DNA from: JABCPE02 sp963516475
GTDB lineage: Bacteria; Bacteroidota; Bacteroidia; Flavobacteriales; Weeksellaceae
Length of the DNA stretch: 20,287 nucleotides
Assembly (NCBI GenBank): GCA_963516475.1
Contig: CAUQBR010000018.1
Span: 1 to 20,287, forward strand
Reading direction: 5' to 3'
Shown here: in pieces, positions 15,185-20,287 of the stretch
Numbering within the stretch: the stretch's first letter is position 1
Layout: every line of letters starts with the position of its first letter
Translations under genes and position numbers: made by a program
The notes under the pieces: generated by a model
The model's database searches: none
Seen by the model: only the letters and a program-made list of their open reading frames with translations
Told to the model about the DNA's origin: nothing

Positions 15185-16129
15185 ATGAAAAATATATTAT
15201 TAATATTAATTTTACTATTCGGTAAAGCATTTTCACAGAAAAAGATACCAGATTTTATAGGATGTTATAGGCATGATAATGGAGCTAATTTTTGTCTCAA
15301 AGAAGATAAAACTTTTTTAATCATAGGCTTTGGGACTTTCATTACTGGTACTTGGGAGCTTATGGAAGGTGAAATATTCACCTATAATGAAAAAAAATAT
15401 AATAAATTTGTAGAGCTTACCCCTTATCGCCCAGAACTTCCATTTTCTGTTTTTGGACGAAAAAATCCCAGCATAAAAACAGGCTATCAAATTAAATACT
15501 GTACTACCGACAAAGAGGATATTTCAGATAGTGTTTATATTGGCGGTTCTTTAGACAAGATGCAAGCGTTTTTCAATCCTTCTCCCAATTGTTTTAGCGG
15601 TGTTGATATTTATAAAGGCAAAAAGCTTCCGAAAGAATTCATCTTGGCTGACTTAAATACTCACGAATTAAGACGCTCTGAACAAAGCAAGGTAAAATAC
15701 ACTGACCTGTTTTCATTTCAAACGGATGGTTATAATGATTTTATAATAGACTATATGCCGGCAGATGATAAAAACTCTGGGATTTTCCGATTTCCAATTG
15801 GAGCAAAAGGTATTGAAAATATTGAAGGAGAGGTATTAAGAAAACAAGAGACATTCTCCAAAGATGACCTTGAATTTCTAGAACAAGCCCCCACACGAAA
15901 TTTCTATTTAAATGAAAACTTTAGAATAGAGCTCATCGATGAAATACTATTCCCAAAAGAATTCTCTTACTCACAAAACGAGCGCCAACTCGATGAGAAG
16001 AAGAATGGTAAATACAAAAAAATCCCTCTTAAACGCTCTCCTCTACAAGATTTCAAACCTTTAAAAACAACACTCTTTCACGCCGAATGCGAAGGAGAAT
16101 CTAAAAATTTAAAAAGAAGAATACGCTAA
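15185..16129 (+). CDS. Secreted protein of unknown function, tandem paralog 2
   Basis: A 314-residue paralog of the gene before it, 14 bases away, with its own signal peptide (MKNILLILILLFGKAFS, cleavage probably before Q18). The shared blocks occur in the same order: KEDKTFLI at 39-46, ITGTW, LTPYRPE at 78-84, FGRKN at 90-94, GGSLDKMQAFFNPSPNCF at 120-137, LPKEFILADLN, KYKKIPLK and FHAEC. It carries extra cysteines near the N-terminus (GCYR, NFCLKE) and at YCTTDK that paralog 1 lacks. In the 18-codon core the two genes differ in six codons, all silently, so the protein sequence is under selection in both copies. It ends 19 bases before carB. No known domain can be assigned. Confidence 0.8.
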   Translation: MKNILLILILLFGKAFSQKKIPDFIGCYRHDNGANFCLKEDKTFLIIGFGTFITGTWELMEGEIFTYNEKKYNKFVELTPYRPELPFSVFGRKNPSIKTGYQIKYCTTDKEDISDSVYIGGSLDKMQAFFNPSPNCFSGVDIYKGKKLPKEFILADLNTHELRRSEQSKVKYTDLFSFQTDGYNDFIIDYMPADDKNSGIFRFPIGAKGIENIEGEVLRKQETFSKDDLEFLEQAPTRNFYLNENFRIELIDEILFPKEFSYSQNERQLDEKKNGKYKKIPLKRSPLQDFKPLKTTLFHAECEGESKNLKRRIR

Positions 16130-16148
16130 TTTTTAACTAATAACAAAT

Positions 16149-19100
16149 ATGAAACGAACAGACATCAAAACTATATTGGTCATAGGCTCCGGCCCTATCA
16201 TCATAGGGCAGGCAGCGGAATTTGACTACGCAGGAACACAGGCCTGTCTATCCCTAAAAGAGGAAGGATACAGAGTCATTCTCATCAACTCAAATCCTGC
16301 CACCATCATGACCGATGCAGAAATCGCCGATAAGGTCTATATAGAACCTATTTCCTTGGAATTCGTGAGCCAGATTATCCGAAAGGAACGCCCAGATGCT
16401 CTTTTGCCTACTTTGGGAGGACAGACAGGGCTGAATATGGCGATAGAACTAAAAAAATCAGGGATTTTAGATGAGTGTAAAGTAGAGGTTTTGGGAACTA
16501 AACTTTCTGCTATCAATCGTGCCGAAGACCGAGATTTATTCCGAGAACTGATGAACGAACTGGGCGAACCTGTCCCAGAATCGGACATTGTGAATACATT
16601 AGAAAGCGCTCTGAATTTCGCTGACAGAATCGGCTATCCTGTAATTGTCCGCCCTGCCTTTACCCTTGGAGGAACAGGCGGCGGTATCGCTTCTAACGAG
16701 CAGGAACTCACCGAAATCGTAGAACTTGGACTAAAACATAGCCCTGTAAATCAGTGCCTTATAGAAAAATCTATCGCAGGATTCAAAGAAATAGAATACG
16801 AAGTAATGCGAGATTCTAACGACAACGCAATAGTAGTCTGCAACATGGAAAATATAGACCCTGTGGGCGTACACACTGGCGATTCCATAGTCGTAGCGCC
16901 TTCGCAGACCCTCTCTGACAGGGAATATCAGATGTTGCGAAACACTTCGCTGAAAATCATCCGTGCTTTGGGAATTGAAGGCGGATGTAATGTACAGCTG
17001 GCTCTGGATCCACATTCGTTTAATTATTATGTAATCGAAGTTAATCCGAGAGTGTCCCGTTCATCGGCTTTGGCGAGTAAAGCTACAGGCTACCCAATCG
17101 CGAAAATCGCGGCTAAAATCGCTGTGGGACTGACTTTGGATGAAATCATAAATCCTGTAACGGGCAAAACTTATGCTTGTTTCGAACCTGCTTTGGATTA
17201 TGTGGTAACCAAATTCCCTCGTTTTCCATTTGATAAATTCGAAACGGCGGACAGAAGATTATCCACACAGATGAAAGCCACAGGCGAAATCATGGCTATT
17301 GGAAGAAACTTTGAAGAATCTCTCCAAAAAGCCATCCGTTCATTGGAAACAGGCATCCAGCATTTAGGATTAAAGGAAAAACAAGCCCTTGCCCTAACCG
17401 ATGAAGAAATAGAAAGAAGAATAAAAATCTGCGATGACGAGAGGCTTTTCATCATTGGAGAAGCGCTGCGCAGAGGCTACGATTGGGAGAAAATAGTGGA
17501 ATGGAGCAAAATAGATAAATTCTTCATTTGGAAAATCAAGAAACTCATTGATTTTGAGGCTGAAATAAAGAATAATCCATTTAACAAAGATATTTTAATC
17601 AAGGCTAAAAAATTAGGTTTTTCTGACCTTAATCTGGCTCATCTTTGGAACTGCGCACAGAGGGAAATTTTTAATTTTAGAAAAGAAAACGGCATCATGC
17701 CAGTTTATAAAATGGTGGATACCTGTGCAGCCGAGTTCGAGTCCGAAACGCCTTATTTCTACGGAACTTACGAGGAAGAAAACGAATCCATTGCCAGCGA
17801 CAAGGAAAAAATCATCGTGCTGGGTTCAGGACCTATCCGTATCGGGCAGGGCGTGGAGTTTGACTACGCAACGGTGCATTCTGTATGGGCGATTAAGGAA
17901 ATGGGCTGTGAGGCGATTATCATCAATAATAATCCTGAGACCGTTTCTACGGATTTCTCCATTTCGGATAAATTATATTTCGAGCCGCTGACCGAAGAAG
18001 ATGTGATGAACATCATCGACCTAGAAAAACCAAAAGGCGTGGTGGTGCAGTTCGGCGGACAGACCGCTATCAATTTGGCTGATAAACTAGCTTCCCACGG
18101 AGTAAGGATTTTAGGAACTTCGTTAGAAGATCTGGACAGAGCCGAAAACCGAGATAAATTCGAGAAAGCCCTGCAGGATTTAGGCATTCCTCAGCCGAAA
18201 GGAAAAACTTCCACTTCAAAAGAAGAGGCCATAAGAATTGCCAATGAAATCGGCTATCCTGTGCTTGTCCGCCCAAGCTATGTTTTGGGAGGAAGGGCGA
18301 TGGAAATCGTTTATACAGAGGAAGAACTCGCTCATTACATGGAAAATGCAGTGGAGGCAAGCCCTGAACATCCTGTGCTGATAGACCGATATTTGACTGG
18401 GAAAGAAGTGGAAGTGGATGCTATTTCTGATGGTGAAACCACCATAATCCCTGGAATTATGGAACATATCGAGCGGGCGGGCGTGCATTCGGGAGATTCC
18501 ATCGCGGTGTATCCTCCTCAAAATCTGACACAAAAACAGATGGACACGCTCTCTGACTATACACAGAGACTTGCCAAAGGACTGAATATCATTGGTTTAA
18601 TGAACATTCAATATGTGATTTCTGATGGAGAGGTTTTTGTCATAGAAGTCAATCCTCGCTCATCCAGAACCGTTCCATTTTTGTCCAAAATCACTGGCAT
18701 TCCAATGGCAAAATTAGCTACAAAAGCCATTCTCGGAGCGAAACTAAAAGATTTGGGCTATCAAAACGGGCTTATTCCTAATAAAGAAGGTGTTTATGTG
18801 AAAGTTCCTGTTTTTAGTTTTAGTAAATTGTCCAAAGTGGATATTTCCCTCGGCCCTGAAATGAAATCCACAGGAGAAGTGATGGGCAAAGACCAAACCC
18901 TAGAAAAAGCCCTATATAAAGGACTTATCGGTGCTGGAAGAAAAGTTCCTACCCATGGAGCGATTCTCTTCACGGTTTCTGACAAAGACAAAGCCGAAGC
19001 TGTGGGACTTGCGAAAAGATTTAGTGATATAGGTTTCAGAATATGGGCTACGGAAGGAACTGCGAAATTCTTCGAACAACATGGCGTAAAAACCAAAATA

Positions 19101-19328
19101 GGTTACAAAATAGGCGAAGAAGATGTAAACCTGATAGACCTCATCCACAAAGGAAAAGTGCAGTATGTGGTAAATACCACTACCAAAGGGAAACAATCTG
19201 AACGAGACGGCTTCCAAATCCGCCGTATGTCGGTAGAAAATGGTGTCCCATGCCTTACCTCTATGGATACCGTAGAAGCCATCCTAAAAGTGCTGGAATC
19301 CCTTACTTTTAGCATAGATGCGATGTAA
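16149..19328 (+). CDS. carB: Carbamoyl-phosphate synthase, large subunit
   Basis: CarB (1059 residues, close to the usual ~1070) makes carbamoyl phosphate from bicarbonate, ammonia and two ATP. The two homologous halves are clear: VIGSGPIIIGQAAEFDYAG near residue 11 opens the carboxyphosphate half, and VLGSGPIRIGQGVEFDYA near 555 opens the carbamate half; each carries an ATP-grasp domain (PAFTLGGTGGG and PSYVLGGRAME). An oligomerisation region joins them. The last ~120 residues are the allosteric MGS-like domain, with ATEGTAKFF and NTTTKGKQSERDGF matching the effector-binding region for UMP/IMP. Feedback by UMP is therefore likely. It is separated from carA by two paralogous genes, and the following gene starts one base after its stop. 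Confidence 0.97.
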   Translation: MKRTDIKTILVIGSGPIIIGQAAEFDYAGTQACLSLKEEGYRVILINSNPATIMTDAEIADKVYIEPISLEFVSQIIRKERPDALLPTLGGQTGLNMAIELKKSGILDECKVEVLGTKLSAINRAEDRDLFRELMNELGEPVPESDIVNTLESALNFADRIGYPVIVRPAFTLGGTGGGIASNEQELTEIVELGLKHSPVNQCLIEKSIAGFKEIEYEVMRDSNDNAIVVCNMENIDPVGVHTGDSIVVAPSQTLSDREYQMLRNTSLKIIRALGIEGGCNVQLALDPHSFNYYVIEVNPRVSRSSALASKATGYPIAKIAAKIAVGLTLDEIINPVTGKTYACFEPALDYVVTKFPRFPFDKFETADRRLSTQMKATGEIMAIGRNFEESLQKAIRSLETGIQHLGLKEKQALALTDEEIERRIKICDDERLFIIGEALRRGYDWEKIVEWSKIDKFFIWKIKKLIDFEAEIKNNPFNKDILIKAKKLGFSDLNLAHLWNCAQREIFNFRKENGIMPVYKMVDTCAAEFESETPYFYGTYEEENESIASDKEKIIVLGSGPIRIGQGVEFDYATVHSVWAIKEMGCEAIIINNNPETVSTDFSISDKLYFEPLTEEDVMNIIDLEKPKGVVVQFGGQTAINLADKLASHGVRILGTSLEDLDRAENRDKFEKALQDLGIPQPKGKTSTSKEEAIRIANEIGYPVLVRPSYVLGGRAMEIVYTEEELAHYMENAVEASPEHPVLIDRYLTGKEVEVDAISDGETTIIPGIMEHIERAGVHSGDSIAVYPPQNLTQKQMDTLSDYTQRLAKGLNIIGLMNIQYVISDGEVFVIEVNPRSSRTVPFLSKITGIPMAKLATKAILGAKLKDLGYQNGLIPNKEGVYVKVPVFSFSKLSKVDISLGPEMKSTGEVMGKDQTLEKALYKGLIGAGRKVPTHGAILFTVSDKDKAEAVGLAKRFSDIGFRIWATEGTAKFFEQHGVKTKIGYKIGEEDVNLIDLIHKGKVQYVVNTTTKGKQSERDGFQIRRMSVENGVPCLTSMDTVEAILKVLESLTFSIDAM

Positions 19329-19329
19329 C

Positions 19330-19743
19330 ATGAAACGATTTCTCATTTCAAAGATAACTGATGTGATTGATGCTCCTGTAGAATTGGTATATAAAATTGT
19401 GACTGATAATAAGAACTTTCAGTGGCGAGGGGAAGTGGAAAACATAGAGCTATTGGAAAATGGTTTTATCGAATATTATAAAGGCGGCGAACACACGCTT
19501 TTTAGCAATATTCAAAAGAAAGAAAATGAGTATTATGCCTTTACAATGGAGCACAAACTATTCTATGGAGAATGGGAAGGAAAATTTGAATCGTATAATG
19601 GAGGGACTAAGGTTTGTTTTCAAGAGAAAATACATATCAAAAACTTCTTTTTAAGGCTTGTGGCACCTCTCTTTTGGAATTTGAAACGCACACAGCAAAA
19701 ATACATCACAGCATTAAAAAAGGAAATCTATGAAAACCAATAA
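19330..19743 (+). CDS. SRPBCC-fold (START-like) protein of unknown function
   Basis: A 137-residue protein with the opening ITDVIDAPVELVYKIVTD, typical of the SRPBCC/polyketide-cyclase-like helix-grip fold (beta strand, then helices starting xAPxExVxxxxxD). Antiparallel strand segments follow (FIEYYKGGEHTLFSNIQ, WEGKFESYNGGTKVCFQEKI), then a long C-terminal helix (FWNLKRTQQKYITALKKEI). Such proteins bind hydrophobic ligands, but no ligand can be named. The ATG at 19330 is preferred over one at 19318 inside carB because the fold starts here. It follows the carB stop by one base and overlaps the next gene by 14 bases, so it is translationally close to both. Confidence 0.75.
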   Translation: MKRFLISKITDVIDAPVELVYKIVTDNKNFQWRGEVENIELLENGFIEYYKGGEHTLFSNIQKKENEYYAFTMEHKLFYGEWEGKFESYNGGTKVCFQEKIHIKNFFLRLVAPLFWNLKRTQQKYITALKKEIYENQ

Positions 19744-20149
19744 ATACTTGCATTTGTGGTTGCCTATAATGGGACTACACGCTCTTCATCAAGTAGAAGA
19801 GAGTATTTCCTTTTGGCAATGGTATATTGATTTTGTAGATAAAATACCTTCTTGGCTCCAGCTTCCGAGAATTTCCGAAAATGCCCATTTAGTAAATGCC
19901 CACCCTGAATATTTTGTGTGGGCTTCCATAGGGCAACTTACTTTGGTAGCGGTTATTGCTTTTTTATTTCGAAAGAGCGAAAAAGCCACAAAAATTGCAC
20001 TCACTTTGTATCTTGCGGGACTGAGTTTCTTCTTGGTATGGCACATTTTGATAAGTTATTTTACTCACTCCTATTCTCCTGTAATGGTTACCTGCCTGAT
20101 GGGTGTCTATTTCATTCCGAAATGGGGAGTTCAGGTTTTAAAAAAGTAA
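19730..20149 (+). CDS. HXXEE-domain membrane protein
   Basis: A 139-residue membrane protein with the motif HQVEE at 20-24, which matches the HXXEE family name motif and lies in the first hydrophobic segment (LHLWLPIMGLHALHQVEES). Further hydrophobic segments lie at about 64-80, 87-110 and 115-133, giving about four membrane passes. The function of the family is unknown to me; the buried His and Glu pair suggests metal or proton binding. The ATG overlaps the end of the SRPBCC gene by 14 bases, which suggests translational coupling and a joint role. It is probably the last gene of the pyr transcript, though no terminator is visible after it. Confidence 0.75.
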   Translation: MKTNKYLHLWLPIMGLHALHQVEESISFWQWYIDFVDKIPSWLQLPRISENAHLVNAHPEYFVWASIGQLTLVAVIAFLFRKSEKATKIALTLYLAGLSFFLVWHILISYFTHSYSPVMVTCLMGVYFIPKWGVQVLKK

Positions 20150-20182
20150 ATCCGTAAATTAGCAGACTAATAAATCTGATTT

Positions 20183-20287
20183 ATGAACCCAATAATCAAA
20201 CAATGGGACACAGCCAAATCTCTAAAAAGATGCCAATATAAGGAAGCTTTGGCTATCTATGAAACGCTCTGCCCAAAGGTAGAGACA
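20183..20287 (+). CDS. Start of an unidentified gene, cut by the window end
   Basis: An ATG at 20183 opens a frame that runs without a stop for 35 codons to the window edge. The sequence (MNPIIKQWDTAKSLKRC then QYKEALAIYETLCPK) has the AxxLxxxxxYxEALxxYExL pattern of a TPR helix pair, but this is too little to name a family. A -7-like TAAATTAG (20155-20162) lies 20 bases upstream, so it may have its own promoter, 33 bases after the HXXEE gene stop. Confidence 0.5.
   Translation, partial: MNPIIKQWDTAKSLKRCQYKEALAIYETLCPKVET

Overview
The window looks like chromosomal DNA of a Bacteroidota bacterium, most likely class Flavobacteriia and close to the Weeksellaceae (Chryseobacterium/Elizabethkingia/Riemerella group). 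The grounds are AT-rich DNA, short signal peptides ending in FAQ or FSQ, an OlsF-type two-domain acyltransferase, start codons without Shine-Dalgarno sequences, and promoters of the Bacteroidota form TTTG-N19-TAnnTTTG. The cleanest promoter lies upstream of tRNA-Phe. The genus is inferred. No transposase, integrase, CRISPR array, phage gene or rRNA is present.

Layout: (1) 1-178, minus strand: tRNA-Phe with its promoter and an intrinsic terminator at the window edge. (2) 179-3255, minus strand: a two-gene unit, aspartate kinase then an OlsF-like ornithine-lipid acyltransferase. (3) 3385-4398, plus strand: class I fructose-1,6-bisphosphatase, facing (4) 4461-6483, minus strand: a GNAT acetyltransferase and a sodium:solute symporter. 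A bidirectional terminator lies between these converging units. (5) 6657-7301, minus strand: an unrecognised membrane protein. (6) 7377-9284, minus strand: acetyl-CoA synthetase with its own terminator. (7) 9377-10615, minus strand: a secreted protein distantly like erythromycin esterases. (8) 10680-20149, plus strand: a long pyrimidine/arginine-precursor unit, pyrB, pyrC, carA, two tandem paralogous secreted proteins of unknown function, carB, an SRPBCC-fold protein and an HXXEE membrane protein. (9) A gene start cut by the window end.

The pyr unit holds carbamoyl-phosphate synthase (carA and carB), aspartate carbamoyltransferase (pyrB) and dihydroorotase (pyrC), the first three steps of UMP synthesis; carbamoyl phosphate also feeds arginine synthesis. 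Acs and Fbp are central carbon enzymes (acetate activation and gluconeogenesis). LysC supplies the aspartate-derived amino acids.

The observation most worth following is the 5' leader of pyrB. It contains a 23-codon reading frame, a small hairpin, a U-rich stretch at the end of that frame, and then a strong intrinsic terminator whose 5' arm overlaps the leader stop codon. This has the same architecture as the UTP-sensitive, translation-coupled attenuator of enterobacterial pyrBI, here in a Bacteroidota genome and without a PyrR-type box. The second is the tandem paralog pair that separates carA from carB. There is no gene-free stretch longer than 300 bases; the longest, 10616-10832, is filled by the two divergent promoters and the pyr leader.
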